A DNA stretch of 44,311 nucleotides from Methylobacterium sp. J-048 (lineage in GTDB: Bacteria; Pseudomonadota; Alphaproteobacteria; Rhizobiales; Beijerinckiaceae). The stretch is from the NCBI RefSeq assembly GCF_022829515.1, contig NZ_JAKSYL010000111.1, forward strand, positions 1-44,311, in the 5' to 3' direction. The position numbers and the translations under genes were made by a program. This document shows positions 15,825 through 24,324 of the stretch, in pieces (within the stretch, counting starts at the first letter, position 1; each line of letters opens with the position of its first letter). The notes beneath the pieces were generated by a model. That model searched no databases, was not told the origin of the DNA, and saw only the letters and a list, made by a program, of their open reading frames with translations.

Positions 15825-16559
15825 GTGGCGCCGGACGACGGAGCGGCCGGGCTGTTCGCCGACAGCGCCACCCTCATCGTCAAGGAGCCGCCGCATTATC
15901 ACGGTCATCGCGACCGCCTGCGGGAGAAGTTCGCGACGGCCGGTGGCGAGACCCTGCCGGATTATGAATTGCTGGAACTGATCCTGTTCCGGGCGATCCC
16001 CCGGCGGGACGTAAAGCCCCTGGCCAAGGCGCTGGTTGCCCGATTCGGCAGCTTTGCCGAGGTGCTGAGCGCCGAGCCGGCGCGGCTGATGGAGGTCGAG
16101 GGCGTGAGCGCCGGGCTCGCCGCCGACCTCAAGGTCATCGAGGCCGCGGGACGGCGGCTCGCCCGCGGCGCGCTGCGCGAGCGCAGCCTGCTCAATTCCT
16201 GGAGCGCGCTCCACGATTATCTGCGCACCACCATGGCGTTCGCGCCGCGCGAGGAGTTCCGCATCCTGTTCCTCGACAAGCGCAATCACCTGATCGCCGA
16301 CGAGGTGCAGGGGCGCGGCACGGTCGACCACACGCCGGTCTATCCCAGGGAGGTCGTCCGCCGGGCGCTCGAACTCTCTGCCACCGCAATCATCCTGGCC
16401 CACAATCACCCGTCCGGCGACCCGACTCCGTCGGCTGCCGACGTGACGATGACCCGCGAGATCGTCGCGGTCCTGGCACCCCTGAAAATCGTGGTGCACG
16501 ACCACGTCATCCTCGGTCGAAACGGACATGCCAGCCTGAAAGGCCTAAAGCTTTTCTGA
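15825..16559 (+). CDS. radC: RadC-family (UPF0758) JAMM-domain protein
   Basis: A 244-residue protein starting at GTG 15825. The N-terminal half has the helix-hairpin-helix-like UPF0758 region ([20 protein letters not shown] and [11 protein letters not shown]). The C-terminal half is the JAMM metallo-hydrolase-like domain with [14 protein letters not shown], the two His and the Asp being the metal ligands. Despite the name, a role in DNA repair has not been established for the family. It follows map after 6 bases, so the two are probably co-transcribed. Length is normal. Confidence 0.93.
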   Translation: MAPDDGAAGLFADSATLIVKEPPHYHGHRDRLREKFATAGGETLPDYELLELILFRAIPRRDVKPLAKALVARFGSFAEVLSAEPARLMEVEGVSAGLAADLKVIEAAGRRLARGALRERSLLNSWSALHDYLRTTMAFAPREEFRILFLDKRNHLIADEVQGRGTVDHTPVYPREVVRRALELSATAIILAHNHPSGDPTPSAADVTMTREIVAVLAPLKIVVHDHVILGRNGHASLKGLKLF

Positions 16560-16571
16560 TCTTCCTTCCGT

Positions 16572-16606
16572 CTTGAGCGTTGTCCACGGCGCGTATAGCG
16601 CTCAAG
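16572..16606. promoter_or_regulatory. 8-bp inverted repeat upstream of the Anbu cluster
   Basis: CTTGAGCG (16572-16579) and CGCTCAAG (16599-16606) are perfect inverted copies separated by 19 bases. The structure lies just after radC and 50 bp before the ATP-grasp gene. It may act as the map-radC terminator or as an operator of the next operon; no T-run favours the terminator. Confidence 0.4.
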
Positions 16607-16655
16607 AGGTGGCGCGCCTCTTGCCTGAAGAGCGGGAGCGTGAGGGAGAAGCGGA

Positions 16656-18095
16656 ATGGCGTTGACGGCCTTCGACGAGATGAACGGGATCGGCAACGGC
16701 GCCGCCGATCCGGCCGCCGTCCGCGACGCCTACGGCAAGCTGAAGACCTGGCTGGAGACGACCCCGCCCGAGCATTTCAACACCCGCCGCAGCCAGGCCG
16801 AACTGCTGTTCCGCCGGATCGGCATCACCTTCGCGGTCTACGGCGACAACGAATCGACCGAGCGGCTGATCCCGTTCGACATCATCCCGCGGGTGATCAC
16901 CAAGCCGGAATGGGAGTTCCTGGAGCGCGGCCTCAAGCAGCGCGTGACGGCGATCAACCTGTTCCTGAAGGACGTCTACGGCGCCCAGGAATGCATCAAG
17001 GCCGGCATTATCCCGGCCGATCTCGTCTACCGGAACGCCCATTACCGGATGGAGATGCGCTCGTTCCGGGTGCCGCACGATCTCTACGTGCACGTGGCCG
17101 GCATCGACATCGTCCGCACCGGCGAGAAGGATTTCTTCGTCCTCGAGGACAATGCCCGGATCCCGTCCGGCGTCTCCTACATGCTGGAGAACCGGGAGGT
17201 GATGCTGCGGCTGTTCCCGGACCTGTTCTCCAAGCACCGGGTCGCCCCGGTGGAGAACTATCCGGATGCCCTGCTGGCGACCCTGCGCAGCCTCGCCCCG
17301 GGCTCGGCCACCCGCGACCCGACGGTGGTCCTGCTGACCCCCGGCCGTTACAACTCGGCCTTCTATGAGCACTCGTTCCTGGCCGACAAGCTCGGCGTCG
17401 AGCTGGTGGAGGCGTCCGACCTCTTCACCAAGGACGACGTGGTGTACATGCGCACCACCGAGGGGCCGCGCCGGGTCGACGTGATCTACCGCCGCCTCGA
17501 CGACGATTTTCTGGATCCCCTCGTTTTCCGTCCCGATTCGGTCCTCGGCGTGCCGGGCCTGATGAATGCCTACGAGCGGGGCTCGGTGACGCTCGCCAAC
17601 GCGGTCGGCACCGGCATTTCCGACGACAAGGCCGTCTACAGCTACATGCCGGAGATCGTGAAATTCTTCACCGGCGAGGAGCCGATTTTGCACAACGTGC
17701 CGACCTATCGCTGCCGCGAGAAGGACTCGTTCGCCTACGTGATGGACAACCTGTCCGAGCTGGTGGTGAAGGAGGTCAACGGTTCGGGCGGCTACGGCAT
17801 GCTGGTCGGGCCGCACGCGAGCAAGCGCGAGATCGACGATTTCGCCAAGAAGCTCAAGCATGCCCCGGACGGCTTCATCGCCCAGCCGACCCTGTCGCTC
17901 TCGACCTGCCCGACCTTCGTGGCCTCCGGGGTCGCCCCGCGCCACGTCGACCTGCGGCCGTTCGTGCTCAATGGCGCCGACCAGATCCGCATCGTCCCCG
18001 GGGGGCTGACCCGGGTCGCGCTGAAGGAGGGGTCTTTGGTGGTCAATTCCAGCCAGGGCGGTGGTACGAAGGATACCTGGGTGCTCGACGCGTGA
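16656..18095 (+). CDS. circularly permuted type 2 ATP-grasp protein (Anbu cluster)
   Basis: A 479-residue protein of the COG2308 family. Conserved pieces include RRIGITFAVYGD near the start, the segment FFVLEDNARIPSGVSYMLEN, GRYNSAFYEHSFLAD and the glycine-rich KEVNGSGGYGMLVGP. ATP-grasp enzymes of this type are predicted peptide or amide ligases. The ATG follows GGGAGAAGCGG. It is the first of four same-strand genes (ATP-grasp, alpha-E, transglutaminase-like, Anbu) whose association is known from many proteobacteria and is proposed to make and process a peptide or its conjugate; the substrate is not known. The frame and length are normal. Confidence 0.9.
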   Translation: MALTAFDEMNGIGNGAADPAAVRDAYGKLKTWLETTPPEHFNTRRSQAELLFRRIGITFAVYGDNESTERLIPFDIIPRVITKPEWEFLERGLKQRVTAINLFLKDVYGAQECIKAGIIPADLVYRNAHYRMEMRSFRVPHDLYVHVAGIDIVRTGEKDFFVLEDNARIPSGVSYMLENREVMLRLFPDLFSKHRVAPVENYPDALLATLRSLAPGSATRDPTVVLLTPGRYNSAFYEHSFLADKLGVELVEASDLFTKDDVVYMRTTEGPRRVDVIYRRLDDDFLDPLVFRPDSVLGVPGLMNAYERGSVTLANAVGTGISDDKAVYSYMPEIVKFFTGEEPILHNVPTYRCREKDSFAYVMDNLSELVVKEVNGSGGYGMLVGPHASKREIDDFAKKLKHAPDGFIAQPTLSLSTCPTFVASGVAPRHVDLRPFVLNGADQIRIVPGGLTRVALKEGSLVVNSSQGGGTKDTWVLDA

Positions 18096-18157
18096 CGGTC
18101 TAACACCTCGCCCATCCCGACGCGCCGCCGCCGCCGAGCTTATCCGAGTCGCACGAA

Positions 18158-19105
18158 ATGCTCTCTAGGACTGCCGATAACCTCTTCTGGCTCTCGCGCT
18201 ACGTGGAGCGCGCCGACTTCGTCGCGCGCATCCTCGACGCGGCGCACCGGCTGGCTTCGCTGCCCACGAGCTACGGCGGCGGCGAGACCAACGAGTGGGA
18301 ATCCGCGCTCGCCTCGGCCGGCGACCCGGAGCTGTTCAAGCCGCATTACAGCGTGGTCAACGCCGACACGGTCTGCGATTTCCTCGCCTTCAGCCCGCAC
18401 AACCCGTCCTCGATCCGCTCCTGCATCGAGTCGGCCCGCGAGAATGCCCGCTCGGTCCGCACCGCGCTGACCACCGAGATGTGGGACGCGATCAACGGCG
18501 CCTGGCTGGAGCTGCGCAACTACGCCGGCAAGGACCTGAGCCGCGACGAGTTCGGCCGGTTCCTCGACTGGGTGAAGACCGTCTCGCTGACCTTCGACGG
18601 CTCGGCCTTCCGGACGATGCTGCGCAACGACGCCTTCTGGTTCACCCGGCTCGGCACGGCGATCGAGCGGGCCGACAACACCGCCCGCATCCTCGATGTG
18701 AAATACCAGATCCTGCTGCCGCAGAACGAGACGGTCGGCGGCAGCCTCGACTACTTCCAGTGGACCACGATCCTGCGCGAGGTTTCGGCCTTCAACGCCT
18801 ATCACTGGGTCTATCGCGAGAGCGTCAAGCCGCTGCTGGTGGCCGACCTCCTGATGCTGAACAAGCAGATGCCGCGCTCGTTCGCTAATTGCTACGGCGT
18901 GATCGTCGAGTATCTCGACCTAATCGCCGACGCCTATGGCCGCCGCGGTCCGAGCCAGCGCCTGGCCGGGAACATGCTGGCCAAGCTCGACAGCGAGGAT
19001 ATCGACCGCGTGTTCAACTCGGGGCTTCACGAGTTCGTCCAGGCGTTCATCGCCGAGAACAACAGGGTGGGCGAGGCGATCGCGAAGCAGTATCTGGTCG
19101 GATAG
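18158..19105 (+). CDS. alpha-E domain protein (Anbu cluster)
   Basis: A 315-residue, almost all-helical protein of the COG2307 (alpha-E) family. It begins with the characteristic MLSRTADNLFWLSRYVERAD, and the central part contains RLGTAIERADNTARILDVKY, an internal echo of the N-terminal WLSRYVERAD element. There is no catalytic motif. In this gene set alpha-E proteins accompany the ATP-grasp protein and sometimes fuse to it, suggesting a complex. It starts 62 bases after the ATP-grasp gene. A hairpin (19113-19133) and a palindromic repeat lie between it and the next gene, so downstream expression may be attenuated or depend on a separate promoter. Confidence 0.9.
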   Translation: MLSRTADNLFWLSRYVERADFVARILDAAHRLASLPTSYGGGETNEWESALASAGDPELFKPHYSVVNADTVCDFLAFSPHNPSSIRSCIESARENARSVRTALTTEMWDAINGAWLELRNYAGKDLSRDEFGRFLDWVKTVSLTFDGSAFRTMLRNDAFWFTRLGTAIERADNTARILDVKYQILLPQNETVGGSLDYFQWTTILREVSAFNAYHWVYRESVKPLLVADLLMLNKQMPRSFANCYGVIVEYLDLIADAYGRRGPSQRLAGNMLAKLDSEDIDRVFNSGLHEFVQAFIAENNRVGEAIAKQYLVG

Positions 19106-19112
19106 CGGATCA

Positions 19113-19133
19113 TCCCGGATATCGGATCCGGGA
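19113..19133. terminator. hairpin after the alpha-E gene
   Basis: TCCCGGAT (19113-19120) and ATCCGGGA (19126-19133) form a perfect 8-bp stem with a 5-base loop, starting 8 bases after the stop codon. No T-run follows, so it may be a weak terminator or an RNA-stabilising structure inside the operon. Confidence 0.45.
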
Positions 19134-19156
19134 CGGTGCGCCGAGAATGTGACGAC

Positions 19157-19202
19157 GCATCATCGTCGCCCGGACGCCGGCAAGAGCCGTTCGGGATGAT
19201 GC
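19157..19202 (-). repeat. 46-bp palindromic intergenic repeat, copy A
   Basis: On the minus strand this reads GCATCATCCCGAACGG, then CTCTTGCCGGCGTCCGGG, then CGACGATGATGC. Ends GCATCATC and GATGATGC are perfect inverted repeats, with further pairing inside. It matches the copy at 21110-21154 over TCATCCCGAA and GCCGGC. It is the most complete of three copies and sits between the alpha-E and transglutaminase genes. Confidence 0.6.
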
Positions 19203-19229
19203 AATCGGAAAAACGGACAGGCCCGGCGC

Positions 19230-20057
19230 ATGCGCATCCGCGTGGTCCACGAGACCATCTACACCTACGAGCAACCGGCCCGCGGGCTCGTGCAGGTCAT
19301 GCGCCTGACGCCGCGGGACCATGACGGGCAATATGTCCGGACCTGGCGGATCGACACCTCCATCGACGGGCGGCTCACCGCCCGGGAGGACGGGTTCGGC
19401 AACATCGTCCACTGGTTCACGCCGGACGCGCCGGCCGACGCGCTGACCATCCGGGTCACCGGCGCGGTCGATACCGAGGACACCCACGGGGTGGTCCGCG
19501 GCACGGTCGAGCGCCTGCCGGACGAGTTCTACCTGCGCGACACCGATCTCTGCGCGACCAGTCCGGAGCTGCAGATCTTCGCCGAGCGGGTCGCGACCGA
19601 CGGCGACGGCACGCCGCTCGCCGTGCTGCACCGCCTGCGCGATGCCGTTCCCGGGGCGGTGACCTACGAGCCGGGGCCCGCCGCCAACGGCGTGCCCGCC
19701 GCGAAGGCGTTTGCCGCCGGCAAGGGCATCTGCCAGGACCTGACCCATATCTTCATCGCGGCGGCCCGCCATCTCGGGATCCCGGCTCGCTACGTCGCCG
19801 GCTATCGCGCCCGCGACGACGGCGAGGCCGATGTCGAGGCGCCGCATGGCTGGGCCGAGGCCCTGGTGCCGGATCTGGGCTGGGTGGCGTTCGACCCGTG
19901 CTACGAGAATGCCCTGTCCGACGGCACCATCCGCGTCGCCACCGGGCTGGACTACCTCGGCGCGGCGCCGATCCGCGGCAGCCGCACCGGCGGCGGCACC
20001 GAGACCCTGGACGTCAAGCTGCGCGTCGAGCAAGGCAAGGACGCCGCTCAATCCTGA
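19230..20057 (+). CDS. transglutaminase-like cysteine protease (Anbu cluster)
   Basis: A 275-residue protein. The N-terminal 120 residues form the bacterial transglutaminase-like N-terminal beta domain (starting MRIRVVHETIYTYEQPARGL). The catalytic core follows with Cys in GKGICQDLTHIF, His in APHGWAEALVP and Asp in VAFDPCYEN, a complete Cys-His-Asp triad. Proteins of this group (COG1305) are predicted peptidases rather than cross-linking enzymes. No signal peptide is present, so it should act in the cytoplasm with the ATP-grasp, alpha-E and Anbu proteins. The last gene of the cluster begins 63 bases later. Confidence 0.9.
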   Translation: MRIRVVHETIYTYEQPARGLVQVMRLTPRDHDGQYVRTWRIDTSIDGRLTAREDGFGNIVHWFTPDAPADALTIRVTGAVDTEDTHGVVRGTVERLPDEFYLRDTDLCATSPELQIFAERVATDGDGTPLAVLHRLRDAVPGAVTYEPGPAANGVPAAKAFAAGKGICQDLTHIFIAAARHLGIPARYVAGYRARDDGEADVEAPHGWAEALVPDLGWVAFDPCYENALSDGTIRVATGLDYLGAAPIRGSRTGGGTETLDVKLRVEQGKDAAQS

Positions 20058-20120
20058 GTCCCGAATAGATCGACCGCCGGCTGGACGAGAGCCGGGGCCA
20101 TCCGCGAGAGCCCGAGATCC

Positions 20121-20870
20121 ATGACCTACTGCGTCGGTGTCCTCGTCGAGGAGGGGCTCGTGATGGTCGCCGATACCCGCACCAATGCGGGGCTCGACGA
20201 CATCTCGACCTATCGCAAGCTGCACCACTTCAACGTGCCGGGCGAGCGGGTGATGATGCTGGCTTCGGCCGGCAACCTGTCGATCACCCAGTCGGTCTTG
20301 AGCCTGTTGCAGGAGGGCGTGCCGGGTGACGAGGGCGAACCGGCCCAGAAGCTGATCGAGGCACCGACGATGTTCCAGGCGGCGCAGCTCATCGGGCGCG
20401 CCATCCGGCGGGTGCGGGCGATCGAGCGGGACGGGTTCGAGGCGGCCAGCATCCGGTTTTCGATCTCGCTGCTGTTCGGCGGCCAGATCGCCGGCGAGCC
20501 CATGCGGCTGTTCCTGATCTACTCGGCCGGCAACTTCATCGAGTGCAGCACCGATGCGCCGTTCCTCCAGATCGGAGAGCACAAATACGGCAAGCCGATC
20601 CTCGACCGGGCGGTGAAGTTCGAGAGCGACCTCTACGACGCCCTGAAGGTGAGTCTGGTCTCGATGGATTCGACCATGCGGTCGAATCTCGGCGTCGGCC
20701 TGCCGATCGACATCGCGCTGGCCCGCCGGGGCGCCCTCGACCTCGAGGTGAATCACCGGATCGAGGCCGGCGAGGGCTACTTTCACGACCTGCGCGAGCG
20801 CTGGTCGGCCGCGCTCCGGGCCGCGCACCGGGCGATCCCGCGTCCGCCCTACGGGCCGGCGGCGAAATAG
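20121..20870 (+). CDS. Anbu, proteasome-like Ntn-hydrolase homologue
   Basis: A 249-residue protein of the COG3484 proteasome-type peptidase family (Anbu). Removal of Met1 exposes Thr2 (MTYCVGVLVEEGLVMVADTR), the expected N-terminal nucleophile; the proteasome-fold Asp is in VADTRTNAG and the Lys in YRKLHHF. Further conserved segments are LFLIYSAGNFIE and GEHKYGKPILDRAV. Anbu forms open helical or ring assemblies in crystal structures, but its natural substrate is unsettled. It closes the four-gene cluster; downstream is a 446-base gene-free stretch. Confidence 0.93.
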   Translation: MTYCVGVLVEEGLVMVADTRTNAGLDDISTYRKLHHFNVPGERVMMLASAGNLSITQSVLSLLQEGVPGDEGEPAQKLIEAPTMFQAAQLIGRAIRRVRAIERDGFEAASIRFSISLLFGGQIAGEPMRLFLIYSAGNFIECSTDAPFLQIGEHKYGKPILDRAVKFESDLYDALKVSLVSMDSTMRSNLGVGLPIDIALARRGALDLEVNHRIEAGEGYFHDLRERWSAALRAAHRAIPRPPYGPAAK

Positions 20871-21109
20871 AATTAGATCGTCACGCGTGGGACCGCCTGT
20901 GCCAGCGCAAGCCAAAACACGATCGGTCTGCCCGCAACGCCACCCTTCGGATCGGGCACGGATTGAGGCATGAAGTCTTTGTGCTGACGATCCGGTCTGG
21001 GCTGGCCTCACAGACCTGCGCGGTTATCGAGCGCTTGGACCAAGGGAGCGAGCCGGATCCCTGTGCTCCGACCCGGAACCGTGTTGCGTAATCGTTTCTT
21101 TGAGCTTGA

Positions 21110-21154
21110 GCGTCATCCCGAAAGGTGGCTGCCGGCTTTCGGAAAAAATGAAGC
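21110..21154 (+). repeat. 45-bp palindromic intergenic repeat, copy B
   Basis: The unit starts GCGTCATCCCGAAAGGTGG and ends TTTCGGAAAAAATGAAGC. Outer ends (GCGTCATC/AATGAAGC) pair imperfectly and CCGAAAG/CTTTCGG (21118-21124/21136-21142) pair perfectly. It lies in the gene-free stretch 20871-21316, which otherwise holds the 18-bp inverted repeat and no credible frame. Similar short palindromes are scattered in Rhizobiales genomes, which is general knowledge rather than shown here. Confidence 0.6.
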
Positions 21155-21165
21155 GGAATCAGGGA

Positions 21166-21210
21166 CCTACAGCATCGTGCCGGTTCCGATGCCCGGCACG
21201 ATGCTGTAGG
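21166..21210. repeat. perfect 18-bp inverted repeat, 9-base loop
   Basis: CCTACAGCATCGTGCCGG (21166-21183) is followed, after 9 bases, by its exact reverse complement at 21193-21210. The stem is GC-rich and would be very stable as RNA. No T-run follows. It directly adjoins palindromic repeat copy B, so the two may form one composite element. It lies about 100 bases upstream of the phytase-like gene. Confidence 0.75.
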
Positions 21211-21316
21211 CCGCCGGTCCGGTATGCCCGCCTCACGGATGCTGTGGAAAGCGATCGGCGTCATCGACGTGACGCATGGCTCTGACACCTCAGAGATCCC
21301 GTCTCTGGAACGTTCC

Positions 21317-22675
21317 ATGATGCTCCCGATCCGCTATTGCATCTTCTCGGCCGCCCTCTTTCTGGGCCTCGGCACGGCGGCGTCCGCCGAGACGCTCTTC
21401 CCAGCGACCCTGGCGGGCCATGTCGTGTTGCCGGCCTTGAGCTTCGTCGCGCCGCCCGCCGATGTGCCGGCGGACCTGAGAGTCACGGGCAAGTTCACCA
21501 CCGGCCGCCGGGTCGATGAGCCCGGCACCGTCGAGGTTCTGGATGACGGCCGGCCCACCGGGGTGAAGCTGCCCCTGGCGGGCGTCCCGCTCCAGGGCCA
21601 TTCCGGCATCAAGCGGATGCCGGACGGCACGTTCTGGGTGATCACCGATAACGGCTTCGGCGCGAAGGCGAATTCGCCCGATGCGATGCTGTATCTCAAC
21701 CATTATCGCATGGACTGGAAGGCCGGCACGGTGGAGCGGCTCGACACCGTGTTCTTGCGTGATCCCGACAAGCGCGTCCCGTTCCGGATCGCCAACGAGG
21801 CGACCGCGACCCGCTATCTGACCGGGTCCGATTTCGACACCGAGAGTTTTCAGTTCGTCGGCGAGAAGATCTGGATCGGCGACGAGTTCGGCCCCTACCT
21901 GATCCGTGCCGACAAGACCGGTCGGGTCGAGGCGGTGTTCGAGACCCAGCTCGATGGCCGGGTGCTGCGCTCGCCGGACCATTCCGCAGTGACGACACCG
22001 GGCGCCCCGGGCGGCACGGTGGCGTTCGACATCCGCCGCTCGAAGGGATTTGAGGGGATGGCCGCTTCGCCGGACGGCAAATACCTCTATCCCCTCCTCG
22101 AAGGGCCGGTCTGGGACGCGGACAGGAAGGCGTTCGAGCAGGATGCCGAGGGCCGCGCCTTCCTGCGCATCCTCGAATTCGACGTCGCGGGCGAACGCTG
22201 GACCGGGCGCTCGTGGAAATACGTGCTGGAGGCCAACGGCAACGCGATCGGCGACTTCAACCTGATCGACGCGACCCACGGCCTCGTCATCGAGCGTGAC
22301 GACAACGAGGGCACCGCCGACCGCGCCTGTCCGGCCGGCGAGAAGCGCCCGGATTGCTTCGCCGCGCCGGCCAAGTTCAAGCGGGTGTTCAAGATCGAGA
22401 TCAGTCCGGCGAATGTCGGCGCCCCCGTGAGCAAGATCGGCTCGGTCGACCTGTTGCGGATCGCGGACCCGCAGCATCTCGCCCGCAAGCCGCTGACCGA
22501 CGGCGCCCTCGCCTTCCCGTTCTTCACCATCGAGAACGTCGACCGGGTCGATGCCACGCACATCATCGTCGGCAACGACAACAACCTGCCCTACTCGGCG
22601 AGCCGCGACCCGGCGAAGGCGGACGACAACGAGTTCGTGCTGCTTGAAGTGGGCGCGCTGCTGGCGGCACAGTAG
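21317..22675 (+). CDS. secreted phytase-like (esterase-like) protein
   Basis: A 452-residue exported protein. ATG 21317 gives a clear signal peptide: MMLPIRYCIFSAALFLGLGT then AASA|ET with an AxA cleavage site; the frame is open further upstream but that part has no signal. The mature protein matches the 'esterase-like activity of phytase' family (COG4222), a beta-propeller: GHSGIKRMPDGTFWVITDNG, then WIGDEFGPYLIRAD, SKGFEGMAASPDGKYLYPLL and HIIVGNDNNLPYSASR. Members are periplasmic or extracellular; phosphatase or esterase activity is predicted by family name only. It converges on the thiamine operon with 7 bases between stop codons. Confidence 0.85.
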   Translation: MMLPIRYCIFSAALFLGLGTAASAETLFPATLAGHVVLPALSFVAPPADVPADLRVTGKFTTGRRVDEPGTVEVLDDGRPTGVKLPLAGVPLQGHSGIKRMPDGTFWVITDNGFGAKANSPDAMLYLNHYRMDWKAGTVERLDTVFLRDPDKRVPFRIANEATATRYLTGSDFDTESFQFVGEKIWIGDEFGPYLIRADKTGRVEAVFETQLDGRVLRSPDHSAVTTPGAPGGTVAFDIRRSKGFEGMAASPDGKYLYPLLEGPVWDADRKAFEQDAEGRAFLRILEFDVAGERWTGRSWKYVLEANGNAIGDFNLIDATHGLVIERDDNEGTADRACPAGEKRPDCFAAPAKFKRVFKIEISPANVGAPVSKIGSVDLLRIADPQHLARKPLTDGALAFPFFTIENVDRVDATHIIVGNDNNLPYSASRDPAKADDNEFVLLEVGALLAAQ

Positions 22676-22682
22676 CCGCCGG

Positions 22683-23309
22683 TCATTCGGCCCAGGCGGC
22701 CAGGAGGGCGCGGGCGGCCGCGGAGGGATCGGCGGCGCGCATCAGCCCGCCCATCACGGCGATGCCGGACGCCCCGGCCTCCCGGCACGCGGGGATACAG
22801 TCGGCGGTGATACCGCCGAGCGCCACCACCGGCAGCCCGGCGCATCGGGCCGCCGCGATGCCCGCGGGGCCGAGGGCCGGGCCGTAGCCGGGCTTGCTGG
22901 CGGTGGGATAGATCGGGCTCAGCGTGACGTAGTCGGCACCGGCCGTCGCGGCGGCCTCGACCTCGGCGGGCGCGTGGGCCGAAACGCCGATCAGGGCGTC
23001 CGGCCCGAGCGTCGCGCGGGCCGCCGCCACCGCCTCCGATCCGGCCCTGCCGCCGAGATGCACCCCGTCGGCACCGAGCGCCTGGGCCAGCGCGACGTCG
23101 CCGCCGACCGTGAGGAACGCGCCCCCCGCCCGGGTCCGGGCGGCGATGTCGGTGCCGAGCTCGCGGCGCGCCTCCGGCTCCAGGTCGCGGTCGCGGAACC
23201 AGATCCAGCGCGCGCCGCCATCGAGGATCGCCTGCACGGTGTCGCCCAGCGGACGGGACAGCCCGTGCCGATCCGTCACCGCCATGAGCGGCGACGGCAG
23301 CCTCCTCAC
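22683..23309 (-). CDS. thiE: thiamine-phosphate synthase
   Basis: About 208 residues. ThiE joins the HMP pyrimidine and the thiazole phosphate to give thiamine phosphate. Visible family elements are [10 protein letters not shown] at the N-terminus, GADGVHLG, the [16 protein letters not shown] segment and VVALGGIT, which make the TIM-barrel phosphate and pyrophosphate sites. GTG 23309 overlaps the thiG stop (GTGA) and places the conserved [11 protein letters not shown] at the usual distance; ATG 23285 would begin inside that motif. It is last in the thiO-thiS-thiG-thiE operon under the TPP riboswitch. Confidence 0.9.
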   Translation of the reverse strand: MRRLPSPLMAVTDRHGLSRPLGDTVQAILDGGARWIWFRDRDLEPEARRELGTDIAARTRAGGAFLTVGGDVALAQALGADGVHLGGRAGSEAVAAARATLGPDALIGVSAHAPAEVEAAATAGADYVTLSPIYPTASKPGYGPALGPAGIAAARCAGLPVVALGGITADCIPACREAGASGIAVMGGLMRAADPSAAARALLAAWAE

Positions 23310-24109
23310 GAGCCGACGAGGCCGAGCTGCGGGCTCGACGGGTCGGCCCGGCCGCGGCGCGGGATCCGGCCGGCGAGATAGGCGTCCCGCCCCGCCTCGA
23401 CGGCCCGTCCCATGGCGCGGGCCATCCGCACCGGGTCGTCGGCCTTGGCGATGGCGGTGTTGATCAGGCAGGCGGCCGCGCCCAGCTCCATGGCGATGAC
23501 CGCGTCGGAGGCCGTGCCGATGCCGGCATCGACGATCACCGGCACGCCGGCCCGCCGGCAGATCAGCTCGATATTGGCCGGGTTGGCCACGCCCATGCCG
23601 GAGCCGATCAGCGACCCCATCGGCATGATCGCGGCGCAGCCGAGATCCTCCAGGCGCTGGCAGACCACCGGGTCGTCGTTGCAATAGGGCAGGACCACGA
23701 AGCCCTCGTCCACCAGGTGTCGGCAGGCCTCGATCAGCTCGGCCACGTCCGGGTAGAGGGTCTCCCGGTCGCCGATCACCTCGACCTTGATCCAGTTGGT
23801 GTCGAGCGCCTCGCGGGCGAGCTCGGCCGTCATGATCGCGTCGCGGGCGGTCTCGCAGCCGGCGGTGTTGGGCAGGAACCGCTTGCCCTTGAGGATGCGG
23901 ACGGTGTCCGAGCCGTGGCCCTGGAGCGAGACCCGGCGGATTGAGGCAGTGACCACCTCGGCCCCGGAGACCGCGACCGCGTCGCGCATGATCGCCTGGG
24001 TCGGGTAGCCGGCGGTGCCGATGAACAGCCGTGAGGACAGCTCCACCCCCGCGATGGTGAAGCGATCCGCCTCGGCCTCGGGGCGCAGCGGCGTGACATT
24101 CTGGTCCAT
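23306..24109 (-). CDS. thiG: thiazole synthase
   Basis: A 267-residue TIM-barrel enzyme that assembles the thiazole ring from deoxyxylulose phosphate, the glycine imine and sulfur carried on ThiS. Conserved parts include [22 protein letters not shown], the active-site Lys segment [36 protein letters not shown] and [14 protein letters not shown] 24109 follows GGGAGG at good spacing; a TTG at 24115 is in frame but less likely. thiS ends 2 bases before this ATG and thiE overlaps its stop. Confidence 0.95.
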   Translation of the reverse strand: MDQNVTPLRPEAEADRFTIAGVELSSRLFIGTAGYPTQAIMRDAVAVSGAEVVTASIRRVSLQGHGSDTVRILKGKRFLPNTAGCETARDAIMTAELAREALDTNWIKVEVIGDRETLYPDVAELIEACRHLVDEGFVVLPYCNDDPVVCQRLEDLGCAAIMPMGSLIGSGMGVANPANIELICRRAGVPVIVDAGIGTASDAVIAMELGAAACLINTAIAKADDPVRMARAMGRAVEAGRDAYLAGRIPRRGRADPSSPQLGLVGS

Positions 24110-24111
24110 GG

Positions 24112-24324
24112 TCAACCTCCCTGCATGGCGCGGACGATCTCAACGCGGTCGCCCTCGGCGACCGGGGTCGTCTCCCAGTCCCGGCGGCGCAGCACGCGGC
24201 CGTTCAGCGCGATGGCGACGCCCTGAGGGCTCTCGATGCCGGTCTCCTCGGCTTCCAAGCGGAACAGGGCCTCGACGGTCTCGACCGCGTGCTCCCGCGG
24301 CTCGCCGTTCACCAGGAGCTTCAT
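24112..24324 (-). CDS. thiS: sulfur carrier protein ThiS
   Basis: A 70-residue ubiquitin-like protein ending in the obligatory Gly-Gly (AMQGG), whose C-terminus becomes a thiocarboxylate and donates sulfur to ThiG. Other typical parts are [20 protein letters not shown] and [12 protein letters not shown]. Its ATG overlaps the thiO stop (ATGA). thiF (the activating enzyme) is not in the window and must be encoded elsewhere or replaced by another adenylyltransferase. Confidence 0.95.
   Translation of the reverse strand: MKLLVNGEPREHAVETVEALFRLEAEETGIESPQGVAIALNGRVLRRRDWETTPVAEGDRVEIVRAMQGG

Noticed and set aside
14724..16529. 601-codon minus-strand frame opposite map and radC
   Set aside because: Antisense to two well-recognised genes and without any recognisable motif.
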